Positions 7,731 through 15,186 of a DNA stretch of 19,870 nucleotides are shown here, one piece after another. The stretch is from contig JBBDST010000051.1 of NCBI GenBank assembly GCA_040904765.1, positions 1-19,870 of the forward strand, given 5' to 3'. Made by a program: the position numbers and the translations under genes. The notes under the pieces are model-generated. The model did no database searches. It had not been told where the DNA came from and was given only the letters and a program-made list of their open reading frames with translations. Source of the stretch: JBBDST01 sp040904765 (GTDB taxonomy: Bacteria; Actinomycetota; Nitriliruptoria; Nitriliruptorales; Nitriliruptoraceae). The first letter of the stretch is position 1, and every line of letters starts with the position of its first letter.

Positions 7731-9341
7731 CTAGCCAAGCGTCACAATCACCGTTTCGCTCACCACAGTGAAACGATCCACCGGAGCACGAAACGTCAGT
7801 TCCCACCTACCGGCAAACGCAAACACGTCCGTCACTGCCAAAAAATGCCCGTCAGATACCCATGCAAGTTCCGTTGGAAACGGTCCGATACGTTCTCCGT
7901 CAGGGGCAACATAGGTTGCGGTGAGACTCAAGTCGTCGCCTGTGGCAGCTAAAGTCCCTGCGGCCGTGATCACATACGCATGCAACACGTTCGTGCCGAT
8001 GACGCCCGGCTCGATGGCGATATCAAGCGTGTAGGGGCCAAACGTGCTGCGTTGTGTAACAAGCGCTCCGCCGCTATCTGGCTGCGGGCTTGTCGTAACC
8101 ATCACCGCGGTGAGGCTTAACACAACCACAAACGCGCCCACATCAGCCCGCAACCGGCGCCGCAACGCCGCCGAAACAAACGGCTCGCGAGTAAGTACGC
8201 CACGCACACGAAACGAAAGCACACCCAGTGCTACCACCGCCACAATTTTTCCCCCAAGCACATTTCCATACCCGGTGGTGAAAAGTGCCCCTGGCGAGTC
8301 CAGCAGCTGAAAAGCCATTGCAACCCCGCTCACGACCGTCACCACAGCAGCCCAAAACGCCAGCTGTGAAAACCGTCGTGCGGCCTCACGTACCACCGTG
8401 ACGTCATGCCGCCACACCCACCACAGCAACACCGCCCCGCCAAACCAGACGCTGGCAGCAAGCACATGCACCGTGTCAGCCGCCAGCATTACTGGGCGCA
8501 CACCAAAGGAAAGTTGATGCCCGTCAAACACCTGAGCGGCCACCACAAACGCAGCGGCAACATAAACCCCAAAACGCAACCGAGGCACCCGGAGTAGGAG
8601 CCCCAACAACCCAAGGGCTGCCGCCCGCAGCAGAAAGCCGCGCGTAGCCGTGTCGCCTACTGCGACGACAAGCGCTGTCACGCCTCGTGGCGCATACAGC
8701 CACCAGAGAGTGATCAGCGCTGAGGCCAGCGCCGCGAGCGCGCCAACAGCTGCCATGCCGGCAGCAAAACGTTGGGCGTAGCGACGTAACCCGGCACTAT
8801 CAAGCATGCGCCGGTGAAGCGCCACAAAACCAAGTGCGACCAACATCGCCAGATAGGTCGTTGCCCGCAACACCACCATCGCCAGACGAGTCGGGTCGCG
8901 GTTGGCCTGTCCCAGCAAGGCGTCAAGCGCCACCTCATCGAGCGAATCTGCGGCGTCACCAACAACAAACCGAAACGGTTGATGCACCACGTGGCCGTCT
9001 TTGGAAAGCACCCGTACGGTCAGCACATAGGTGCCATCGTCAAGTGCAGGCAACGTCACCACAACGTCGCTGCCCGCCACGGCCACAGCAACGCCGGTAC
9101 GCACACTTGCCGTCTGGTCATACAGTTTGACGGCATCACGGGGCAAAGTGACCGTTTCAGAAAACGTGAGTGTCACTTCACGTGGCGCGGCAACAAACCG
9201 GTCCCCGTCACCCAGCGTGCTCGTCAACAGGGCCGCATGGGCAAACACCGGCGTTGCCGCCAGGATCACAAGCAGCCACGCCAGCGCCACTGTAGGCAAA
9301 ACATGCCGCCTGACAGCGGTGCGACGTTTCGGTCGTGTCAC
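7731..9341 (-). CDS. copCD: CopC-CopD fusion, copper binding and transport protein
   Basis: This 536-residue protein fuses a periplasmic-type CopC domain to a polytopic CopD domain. The signal peptide ends at Ala34, so mature CopC starts at His35 (HAALLTS). With Asp115, His117 and His120 in SKDGHVVHQPF this matches the CopC Cu(II) site. The CopD part (about 155-425) has about eight helices, including VLAASVWFGGAVLLWWVW. A C-terminal extracytoplasmic domain of about 100 residues (GPYTLDIAIEPGVIGTNV onward) resembles the YtkA-like domain seen in Gram-positive CopCD/YcnJ proteins, which are linked to copper uptake. Its GTG start overlaps the stop of the upstream baeRF gene by 4 bases (GTGA on the minus strand), so the two are coupled. 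Not every helix is assigned. Confidence 0.9.
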   Translation of the reverse strand: MTRPKRRTAVRRHVLPTVALAWLLVILAATPVFAHAALLTSTLGDGDRFVAAPREVTLTFSETVTLPRDAVKLYDQTASVRTGVAVAVAGSDVVVTLPALDDGTYVLTVRVLSKDGHVVHQPFRFVVGDAADSLDEVALDALLGQANRDPTRLAMVVLRATTYLAMLVALGFVALHRRMLDSAGLRRYAQRFAAGMAAVGALAALASALITLWWLYAPRGVTALVVAVGDTATRGFLLRAAALGLLGLLLRVPRLRFGVYVAAAFVVAAQVFDGHQLSFGVRPVMLAADTVHVLAASVWFGGAVLLWWVWRHDVTVVREAARRFSQLAFWAAVVTVVSGVAMAFQLLDSPGALFTTGYGNVLGGKIVAVVALGVLSFRVRGVLTREPFVSAALRRRLRADVGAFVVVLSLTAVMVTTSPQPDSGGALVTQRSTFGPYTLDIAIEPGVIGTNVLHAYVITAAGTLAATGDDLSLTATYVAPDGERIGPFPTELAWVSDGHFLAVTDVFAFAGRWELTFRAPVDRFTVVSETVIVTLG

Positions 9342-10507
9342 CAGCGTAAAAGGGCTGCAACCCGGTCGTAGGGGCCAAGCGGCGCCGCTGTTTCTTGGGA
9401 CAATGGCGTCACGACCGCTTTGGTAAGCAGCGCCGCACCGATCATCCGTTCGATGAAATACCGTTCAGATTGAAGACTTGGGGTCCCGTCGTCGTTCGCA
9501 TACAGCCTGCCGGTAGCGCTGTCGACATAACCGGGAATCATCATGTCAGTGTCATACATCAGCCGTTCCACCCGGCCGTCGTTCAACGCCTCACACACCG
9601 CAGGCACCCCAAGCGCAGCGGTGCCGCCACCTAGCCCGCGACTTAACACGAGATCAACGAGGTCCTGTTCGCGGTCGCGTCGTGCGCCTGCCACCACATC
9701 CCACAGGGCATCAGCGATCGCATGCGCGGATACTTCATGCCATGATGCGTCAACTTCCAACACCGCAAACCCTGAGGGTTCAAGCAGCTGCCGCGCCGGC
9801 TCACGCAGTTTGGGTGACGCCGACAATACCACCTGGCTGACCCCTTCACTGGAAAAGTGCTGCACGACCGTTTCCATGGTTGCTTTCAAAAACCGTGCCC
9901 GATTTTCGTCCATCCGGTCTTCAAACTGTTCACGGTGTGACGTGCTAGACGCTCCCCGGTCAGCACCACTCATAGCCGCCGGGCCTTTCCGTTCACGGGC
10001 CATCACATCGTCAGACGGCGCGAAGGCAAAACTTTCCCCTTCAGTTGCTTCACCCAGCGACCAGATCAGCGTGCGCACCTTGTCGTTGGTCACCACAACA
10101 ATGCCGGTTGCTTGACCGGCATCAAGGGCTGCCACCAGCGGACGCACGTACGGCCGTTCGTTGTAAACCAGCCGATCAGCAAGCGGCACATGCAACGAAA
10201 CACGGACCTGCTCACCCGAACCGACCCCGATATAAAGGCCACGGCCACGACCAGTCGCCGTTGGATCGGTCAACCACTCGATATCACGGCTGGACTGTTC
10301 GATACGGTCTTGGATCATTCGGGCCCGGTCTTCATCGAAGGCTTTTACTTCCTGCACCAACGTTTTGGCTTGGTTGCGTAGCTCCAAACCTGCGGTGGCC
10401 GTGGTTGCCGACGCCTGCGACGGGACACGCCCAGTCGTAAACGACAACACCCCTTCGTCATCAGTAAATGACAACAGGTCGCGAATAGTGGCTTCGGTAA
10501 GCGTCAC
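9338..10507 (-). CDS. baeRF-family (eRF1/Vms1-like) release-factor-related protein
   Basis: This 389-residue cytoplasmic protein resembles the bacterial archaeo-eukaryotic release factor families (baeRF, most like family 10) that include Rv2629-like proteins. The opening MTLTEATIRDLLSFTDDEG, the N-terminal segment VLSFTTGRVPSQAS, the central GIVVVTNDKVRTLIWSLGE strand region and the C-terminal VLSRGLGGGTAALGV loop fit this architecture. The GGG loop sits where family members have their glycine-rich loop. The family is proposed to act on stalled or hibernating ribosomes, but the role is unproven. The GTG start at 10507 is supported by AAGGAG 6 bases upstream. It is the first gene of the baeRF-copCD-ycnI operon, with 4-base overlap into copCD. 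The assignment is by family resemblance recalled from memory. Confidence 0.72.
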   Translation of the reverse strand: MTLTEATIRDLLSFTDDEGVLSFTTGRVPSQASATTATAGLELRNQAKTLVQEVKAFDEDRARMIQDRIEQSSRDIEWLTDPTATGRGRGLYIGVGSGEQVRVSLHVPLADRLVYNERPYVRPLVAALDAGQATGIVVVTNDKVRTLIWSLGEATEGESFAFAPSDDVMARERKGPAAMSGADRGASSTSHREQFEDRMDENRARFLKATMETVVQHFSSEGVSQVVLSASPKLREPARQLLEPSGFAVLEVDASWHEVSAHAIADALWDVVAGARRDREQDLVDLVLSRGLGGGTAALGVPAVCEALNDGRVERLMYDTDMMIPGYVDSATGRLYANDDGTPSLQSERYFIERMIGAALLTKAVVTPLSQETAAPLGPYDRVAALLRW

Positions 10508-10544
10508 GAGAGTCTCCTTGCCCGCACGAGCACGTTGGAAACAA

Positions 10545-10550
10545 AACGTA
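10545..10550 (-). promoter_or_regulatory. Candidate -10 element of the baeRF-copCD-ycnI operon
   Basis: TACGTT on the minus strand fits the TAnnnT pattern and would put transcription start near 10538, about 30 bases before the baeRF GTG. It directly abuts the palindrome at 10551-10566. No clear -35 was found, because that stretch is taken by the palindrome and the sequence beyond it. Confidence 0.35.
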
Positions 10551-10566
10551 CACCCCTTTTGGGGTG
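10551..10566. promoter_or_regulatory. C4/G4 palindrome, candidate copper-repressor (CsoR-like) operator
   Basis: CACCCCTTTTGGGGTG is a perfect 6-base inverted repeat around TTTT; GT on the left and AC on the right extend it past one mismatch (10548-10569). It lies between the divergent baeRF-copCD-ycnI operon and the M50-Lon gene, next to a candidate -10 of the copper operon. CsoR/RicR-family operators are palindromes with C-runs and G-runs of this general form, so copper control is a reasonable inference. As RNA it would also form a short hairpin, but no U-run follows. Confidence 0.5.
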
Positions 10567-10632
10567 AACACAGAGACCAGCGGCCTCACTGCCACGCCAA
10601 ACGTCCCAACCGTCACACGATACGTTTGGCAG

Positions 10633-12402
10633 ATGCGCCGGTTCACCACACCCCACGCCACCATCAGGGCTATCCCTGTGCGGTTCGCGCCGTCGCTTGC
10701 ACTGCTTATCGTCGGCCTGCTCGCACTGTTTTGGTTGCGGCTCAGCGCCACCACACCACCGGCTGTCACGGTCATCGTCAGCATCCTTGGCGCAACCGGA
10801 GTGCTTGTCAGCACCCTGTGGCATGAACTCGCCCACGCCAAAACGGCCAGCCGCCGCGGCGTTGTCGTCACCGACATCACCCTGCTGGCCGTCGGTGGCG
10901 TCACCCAACTCGCAACCGGTGCACGCAGTCCGAAAGACGACGCAGCGATTGCCGCCGCTGGACCGTGGGCCAGTCTGGTGATTGGCGCGAGTGCCGGCCT
11001 TATCGCAACGATCATTTCGCTCCTTGCTAACGGCATGTTCGCACGCGCTGTGGCAGACACGGCCGGCGTGCTCGCCTGGTGGAACCTTGCCCTCGCCGTG
11101 TTTAATGCCCTGCCTGGCGCCCCACTTGATGGCGGACGGCTGGTGCGTGCAGCCGTATGGGCCCGCACCAACGATCGCGCCAAAGGAGCACGAGCCGCAG
11201 CCCGTGCCGGCCAAAGTCTTGGCCTTATGCTTTTCGCCGGCGGTGGACTGGTCGCCGTTTGGGCGCCACTGCCACGCACCGGCGCACTGTTTATCGGGGC
11301 TGCGTTGCTGCTCACCGGCGCCAGTATCGGCAGAGGAGCTACCCGCGAACATGCAGCACTACGCCGACGGCCTGACGCAATCGACCCTCAACCCGATTTT
11401 GCCTATCAGCCTGATCGTCTGGCTCGACTGCGCTTTAGCGTCAGTGTTGCCGTAGTCGTCACCGCAAGTCTCGTAGTGCCACTTCCCGTCATCGAAGTTG
11501 CCCCCGCCCCGGCACGGCCCATCGTGCCGCTCATCACGTTCACTGACACGATCACCTACGAGACTGACGGTGACGTGTTGATGCTGGTCGTGTCACGCGG
11601 GCAGCGCGCAGCCTTGCCTGCCTTGGTTGCCGCTGTTCATCCGCACCGAAAGCTTGTCTGGATCGAACAGGTGTATCCGGCCGGCACTGATCGCCAAGTC
11701 CTGCGTAACGTCAGTCTGGCCCGTTTCGCCCGCCAGTTTGATATTGCTGTTGCCGTTGGGGCTCGCACCGTTGGGGTTGAAACTGAAATCGTCTCCGAAG
11801 TGGTCGTCATTCACGTGCAGGCAGACGGTCCGGCTGCAGGGCTGCTCCGTCCGGGCGACACAATTTTGGCAGTAAACGATCAAACCGTGACGGACGCCAC
11901 CGCCGTTCAAGACGCGATCCGCAGCCACCCGCCCGCGACCCCGCTAGCGGTGACGATCCGCCGCGCCGGGACAATCACAACCCTTGCCGTAACCCCACGG
12001 TTGAACCCGCAACGTGACGTTGTTGAACTGGGAATCGCCGTCGATACGGCATTGGAAGCATTACGGCTCCCCTTTTCCATCGCCCTGGCACAAGAGTTAC
12101 GTATCGGCGGGCCAAGTGCCGGCCTTGCGGTCGGTTTAACGGTAGTTGCACGACTTACCGAAACACCACTTTTGGCCGGACGTGTCATCGCTGCAACCGG
12201 CACCCTTGACGTCAACGGGCGGGTCGGTCCGATCGGGGATCTTCCCGAAAAGATGCGCGCCGCCCATAAAGCAGGCGCAGACCTCGTCTTTGTACCTGCC
12301 GAACAAGTTGATCTTGCCCGCACAAGCGCACCAGTGGGGCTGACAATCATCGGCGTCGACACGCTTGATGCCGCAATCGCTTACCTACGGAACAACCGGT
12401 AG
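10633..12402 (+). CDS. Fusion of site-2 protease (M50) with YlbL-like PDZ and Lon-type (S16) protease domains
   Basis: This 589-residue membrane protein carries two complete protease signatures. Residues 1 to about 215 form a site-2 protease core of several helices, with zinc motif His64-Glu65-Leu-Ala-His68 and the second ligand Asp166 in NALPGAPLDGGR. A further helix (about 268-288) leads to an outer region like actinobacterial YlbL: a conserved domain containing EQVYPAGTDRQV, a PDZ domain (about 375-445, GLLRPGDTILAVNDQTV), and a Lon-type domain with catalytic Ser495 in GGPSAG and Lys540 in GDLPEKMRAAHKAGA. Ser-Lys spacing of 45 fits Lon (43 in E. coli). M50 proteins of this class often end in CBS domains; none is present. 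ATG 10633 starts with MRRF as the family expects but lacks a clear RBS; GTG 10564 (23 residues more) is an alternative. Confidence 0.87.
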   Translation: MRRFTTPHATIRAIPVRFAPSLALLIVGLLALFWLRLSATTPPAVTVIVSILGATGVLVSTLWHELAHAKTASRRGVVVTDITLLAVGGVTQLATGARSPKDDAAIAAAGPWASLVIGASAGLIATIISLLANGMFARAVADTAGVLAWWNLALAVFNALPGAPLDGGRLVRAAVWARTNDRAKGARAAARAGQSLGLMLFAGGGLVAVWAPLPRTGALFIGAALLLTGASIGRGATREHAALRRRPDAIDPQPDFAYQPDRLARLRFSVSVAVVVTASLVVPLPVIEVAPAPARPIVPLITFTDTITYETDGDVLMLVVSRGQRAALPALVAAVHPHRKLVWIEQVYPAGTDRQVLRNVSLARFARQFDIAVAVGARTVGVETEIVSEVVVIHVQADGPAAGLLRPGDTILAVNDQTVTDATAVQDAIRSHPPATPLAVTIRRAGTITTLAVTPRLNPQRDVVELGIAVDTALEALRLPFSIALAQELRIGGPSAGLAVGLTVVARLTETPLLAGRVIAATGTLDVNGRVGPIGDLPEKMRAAHKAGADLVFVPAEQVDLARTSAPVGLTIIGVDTLDAAIAYLRNNR

Positions 12403-12430
12403 CCGATAAAACGCGGCGAAGCGGTGGCAA

Positions 12431-13081
<651 letters not shown>

Positions 13082-13087
13082 GCCGAA

Positions 13088-13093
13088 AGCCTA
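13088..13093 (-). promoter_or_regulatory. Candidate -10 element for trpG, leaderless arrangement
   Basis: TAGGCT on the minus strand ends 6 bases before the A of the trpG ATG, the spacing expected when transcription starts at the start codon. The same hexamer precedes tRNA-Ala, metX and plsC. No -35 element is recognisable. Confidence 0.45.
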
Positions 13094-13145
13094 GCCCTCC
13101 CGCGTGCGCGCTAGCGTGTCGCCTGCCGTCACCAAAGGGTGCTTT

Positions 13146-14219
13146 GTGGCTAAATCTGATCAACTGCTTGCCGAACTACACCGTCTCATCGACGCCGAAC
13201 AGCAACGTTTTCTCACGTCGTCGCTGGCCGAACTGTGCGCGGTCGATGAACGCCTCACTCCACTGGCGGACGAACTTGACGCCTACATGCGTCAAGGCAA
13301 AAGGCTGCGTCCAATCCTGCTGCTGCTGGGCTTTTTAAGCACCGGCGACTATCCCGGCGACTTCACTGATGCGCTCGGCCCGGCACTGGCGCTAGAACTG
13401 CTGCACACGTGCGCGCTGATGCACGACGACATTATTGATCAGGCAGCGACCAGACGCGGCCGGCCAAGTGTCCACACCGGTTTTGCGGCCCGTCACCGTA
13501 CCGACCGTCTGTCCGGCGAATCTGACCTGTATGGAGTGGCAGTCGCGATCCTGCTCGGTGATCTTGCGTTCACCTACGCCGACAAAGCCTTTTTTTCCAG
13601 CAATGCCCCGGCCGAACCACTGCTGGCCGCATTTCGTAACTTCACGCTGCTGCGTGAAGAAGTGATGGCCGGACAGTTCCTTGACGTCGAAGCCGCCGCG
13701 CAACAAGACACCGACACGGTCACGGCTCTGCGCATCGCAGCACTCAAATCTGGCCGCTATTCGGTCGCGCGACCGCTCGAAATCGGTGCCGTGCTTGCCG
13801 GCGCACAATCAAGCCACGTATCTGGCCTGTTCGCTTTCGGTGAACCATTAGGGCGCGCCTTTCAACTCCAAGACGACCTACTGGGCGTGTTTGGGAATGC
13901 CGCCACCACTGGTAAGTCGGCCAGTTCTGATCTGGCCGAAAACAAACGCACCGTCTTGATTGCCGAAACGCTTGCCCGCGTCGATGAACCAACCCGGCAG
14001 TATGTAGAAACCCATTTGGGACCCAACGCAAACGATCCAGACGTTGCGGCACGTCTGCGCGACATCATCATCAGTTGCGGGGCACGCACTGCAGTCGAAC
14101 AGCGCATCGGCGCAGAGACTGCCGCCGCCGAACAGGCACTCACCGAACTTGTCCTTCACCCCACCTATCGACAGGCGTTTGTTACCGTGAGTACCCTGCT
14201 CACACAACGCAACCGGTAA
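13146..14219 (+). CDS. Short-chain polyprenyl (geranylgeranyl-type) diphosphate synthase
   Basis: This 357-residue enzyme condenses isopentenyl diphosphate with allylic diphosphates in the isoprenoid pathway. The first Asp-rich motif is Asp94-Asp-Ile-Ile-Asp98 in LMHDDIIDQAATRRGRPSVH. The second is FQLQDDLLGVFG (Asp243, Asp244), with Gly where many families have the third Asp. Together with GKSASSDLAENKRTVL this form is usual in actinobacterial IdsA/GrcC-type synthases. Product length cannot be read safely; C20 is the best guess. GTG 13146 is chosen because AAAGGG lies 6 bases upstream; the frame is open back to GTG 13104. It is divergent from trpG across 64 bases, with a possible -10 (TAGCGT, 13112-13117). 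crgA follows 44 bases after its stop. Confidence 0.88.
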   Translation: MAKSDQLLAELHRLIDAEQQRFLTSSLAELCAVDERLTPLADELDAYMRQGKRLRPILLLLGFLSTGDYPGDFTDALGPALALELLHTCALMHDDIIDQAATRRGRPSVHTGFAARHRTDRLSGESDLYGVAVAILLGDLAFTYADKAFFSSNAPAEPLLAAFRNFTLLREEVMAGQFLDVEAAAQQDTDTVTALRIAALKSGRYSVARPLEIGAVLAGAQSSHVSGLFAFGEPLGRAFQLQDDLLGVFGNAATTGKSASSDLAENKRTVLIAETLARVDEPTRQYVETHLGPNANDPDVAARLRDIIISCGARTAVEQRIGAETAAAEQALTELVLHPTYRQAFVTVSTLLTQRNR

Positions 14220-14263
14220 CCGTGCCCGGGCTCTACCCGCGCCGATTCAGCAAAGCAGGACGT

Positions 14264-14536
14264 ATGCCTAAAAGTCGTCACCGTCGCAGCGGAAAAAATC
14301 GTCCGCGCAACTATGAAACCCACACCCCCGAGAAGCGTCCGAACCCGTCAGCGTCATGGGTTCCGGCAACCGGAGTGACGCTGCTGGTCGTTGGCATCCT
14401 CATCATTCTGCTCGGCTACCTGCCAACGTTCAGCGACATGATGCAAAGCTGGCCGGTGTTTGGCCCCAACTGGGGTTTAGTCGTTGGCTTTATAACGTTA
14501 ACGACCGGCCTTGGTTTTCTGATGCGCTGGCGTTAA
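14264..14536 (+). CDS. crgA: CrgA-type cell division protein
   Basis: This 90-residue protein has the CrgA pattern: a basic N-terminus opening MPKSRHRR, a first helix (about 29-48, VTLLVVGILIILLGYL), a short outer loop with QSWPVFGPNWG, and a second helix ending exactly at GLGFLMRWR. M. tuberculosis CrgA is 93 residues. In actinobacteria CrgA interacts with FtsZ, FtsQ and penicillin-binding proteins and modulates septum formation. ATG 14264 is chosen over the much longer open frame because the CrgA sequence begins there; the RBS (GCAGGA) is weak and close. Presence near trpG and the pknB cluster matches mycobacterial order. Its TAA is nested with the stop of the convergent gene in TTAA. Confidence 0.92.
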   Translation: MPKSRHRRSGKNRPRNYETHTPEKRPNPSASWVPATGVTLLVVGILIILLGYLPTFSDMMQSWPVFGPNWGLVVGFITLTTGLGFLMRWR

Positions 14537-14847
14537 ACGTCGCCGAGTAGTTCGGTACGTTCGTTCATCCGCTGTCCACAGTGAGACGGCGCCCGCTGGG
14601 TACCACGCGCCACCAACTGCACCTCAGTGCCACACTCTTCACACCAAAACACGGTGCGTTCATTCGGGCTTAGCGCTAACGACTCGCCGCCGCCATATTT
14701 CGTGTCGGTGTACAACACCCGCAGTGACGCAAGCAGCCATTTGAGTAGCACCCACGCCAACACCGGGGCGAACACGAAGCGCCAGCCGACATTGATCCCA
14801 ACGAGCATGGCGATCACAAGCACAATGCTGGCGATAATCCACCGCAC
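14533..14847 (-). CDS. Small membrane protein with C-terminal zinc-ribbon-like motif, unknown function
   Basis: This 104-residue protein has two closely spaced helices (about 3-21 and 23-41), a short linker, and a cytoplasmic-looking tail with FWCEECGTEV (Cys69, Cys72) and PSHCGQRM (His89, Cys90). These could form a zinc ribbon. Similar small proteins with a WCEECGTE motif seem to recur in actinobacteria, but no function is known to me. The GTG start at 14847 has AAAGGTGG a few bases upstream. It is divergent from tRNA-Ala and tail to tail with crgA, sharing TTAA for both stops. Confidence 0.75.
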   Translation of the reverse strand: MRWIIASIVLVIAMLVGINVGWRFVFAPVLAWVLLKWLLASLRVLYTDTKYGGGESLALSPNERTVFWCEECGTEVQLVARGTQRAPSHCGQRMNERTELLGDV

Positions 14848-14930
14848 CTACGCCACCTTTCACCACACCGACAGGGCATCAACGCGACAACGGTACCGGC
14901 TTGGCTGCGTCACCTACCCCGTTGGGTCGC

Positions 14931-14936
14931 TAGGCT
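14931..14936 (+). promoter_or_regulatory. Candidate -10 element for tRNA-Ala
   Basis: TAGGCT ends 11 bases before the tRNA, so transcription would start about 5 bases before the mature 5' end. The same hexamer occurs before trpG, metX and plsC. No clear -35 is present at 16-18 bases. Confidence 0.5.
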
Positions 14937-14947
14937 ACGTCGCGCTA

Positions 14948-15024
14948 GGGCCCGTAGCTCAGTTTGGCAGAGCACCTGCTTTGCAAGCAGGGAGTCGTCG
15001 GTTCAAATCCGATCGGGTCCACCA
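14948..15024 (+). tRNA. tRNA-Ala, anticodon TGC, CCA encoded
   Basis: The cloverleaf closes fully. The acceptor stem GGGCCCG pairs with CGGGTCC and includes the G3-U70 wobble pair that marks alanine tRNAs. The D-arm is GCTC/GAGC. The anticodon stem CCTGC/GCAGG encloses loop TTTGCAA with TGC at 14982-14984. The T-arm is GTCGG-TTCAAAT-CCGAT. Discriminator A (15021) is followed by encoded CCA (15022-15024). Confidence 0.97.
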
Positions 15025-15059
15025 CAACATCACAAGTCGCATTCTTGCCACCGATGACC

Positions 15060-15065
15060 TAAACT
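15060..15065 (+). promoter_or_regulatory. Candidate -10 element for the leuA leader transcript
   Basis: TAAACT ends 6 bases before the ATG of the leader peptide, consistent with a transcript that starts at or next to that ATG. There is no RBS upstream of this ATG, which also points to leaderless translation. The -35 is not recognisable. Confidence 0.5.
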
Positions 15066-15071
15066 TTTCTT

Positions 15072-15119
15072 ATGACGTATCGTGGCCTGCTTCTTCTTGG
15101 CCGCGGCGAGGCTGGTTAG
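15072..15119 (+). CDS. leuL: leuA leader peptide (attenuator), 15 residues with four consecutive Leu codons
   Basis: The short frame reads MTYRGLLLLGRGEAG and stops at TAG 15117-15119, 71 bases before leuA. The four Leu codons (CTG CTT CTT CTT, 15087-15098) sit just before the left arm of a strong hairpin, and the stop codon lies in its loop. This is the arrangement of a leucine-responsive attenuator. Leu-rich leader peptides upstream of leuA are known in actinobacteria. The frame is far too short for ordinary gene prediction; the codon run, placement and structure are what support it. Confidence 0.75.
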   Translation: MTYRGLLLLGRGEAG

Positions 15120-15138
15120 GCCGGCTCCCTCGCCGCGG
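15101..15138 (+). promoter_or_regulatory. Leader hairpin 1 of the leuA attenuator
   Basis: CCGCGGCGAGG (15101-15111) is perfectly complementary to CCTCGCCGCGG (15128-15138), an 11-base GC-rich stem whose loop contains the leader stop codon. The right arm overlaps CCCTC (15127-15131), which can instead pair with GAGGG (15138-15142). A ribosome stalled at the Leu codons would cover the left arm and favour that alternative. There is no U-run, so it is not a simple terminator. Confidence 0.7.
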
Positions 15139-15139
15139 A

Positions 15140-15186
15140 GGGTCTCGCGCGCCGGTCGAACTCGTAACCGTCGCTCTAGGAGACCC
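15140..15186 (+). promoter_or_regulatory. Leader hairpin 2, predicted to sequester the leuA ribosome binding site
   Basis: GGGTCTC (15140-15146) pairs perfectly with GAGACCC (15180-15186). The right arm overlaps the leuA Shine-Dalgarno AGGAG (15178-15182), so folding would hide it. Pairing of GAGGG (15138-15142) with the upstream CCCTC would compete and expose the site. This points to control at translation initiation; it is a hand-made model. Confidence 0.55.

Noticed and set aside
7667..7738. 24-codon N-terminal extension of ycnI
   Set aside because: AAAGGAG lies just before the ATG at 7666 and a proper signal peptide starts there.
8814..9371. 185-codon plus-strand frame opposite copCD
   Set aside because: His/Arg/Gln-rich shadow of a well-supported membrane protein gene.
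10551..10566. Rho-independent terminator reading of the C4/G4 palindrome
   Set aside because: No T-run follows on either strand and both neighbouring genes diverge from it, so an operator is more likely than a terminator.
10504..11352. Two long minus-strand frames (about 280 codons) opposite the M50 domain
   Set aside because: The plus frame shows HELAH and LDGG motifs in the right order. The minus frames are low-complexity shadows and overlap the divergent promoter region.
13863..13884. Defective second Asp-rich motif (DDLLG) of the prenyl synthase
   Set aside because: This form is, as far as I recall, normal in actinobacterial IdsA/GrcC-type enzymes, so it is not evidence of a broken gene.
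14075..14263. 63-codon N-terminal extension of crgA
   Set aside because: It overlaps the 3' end of the prenyl synthase in another frame; the CrgA sequence begins at MPKSR (14264) and gives the family length.
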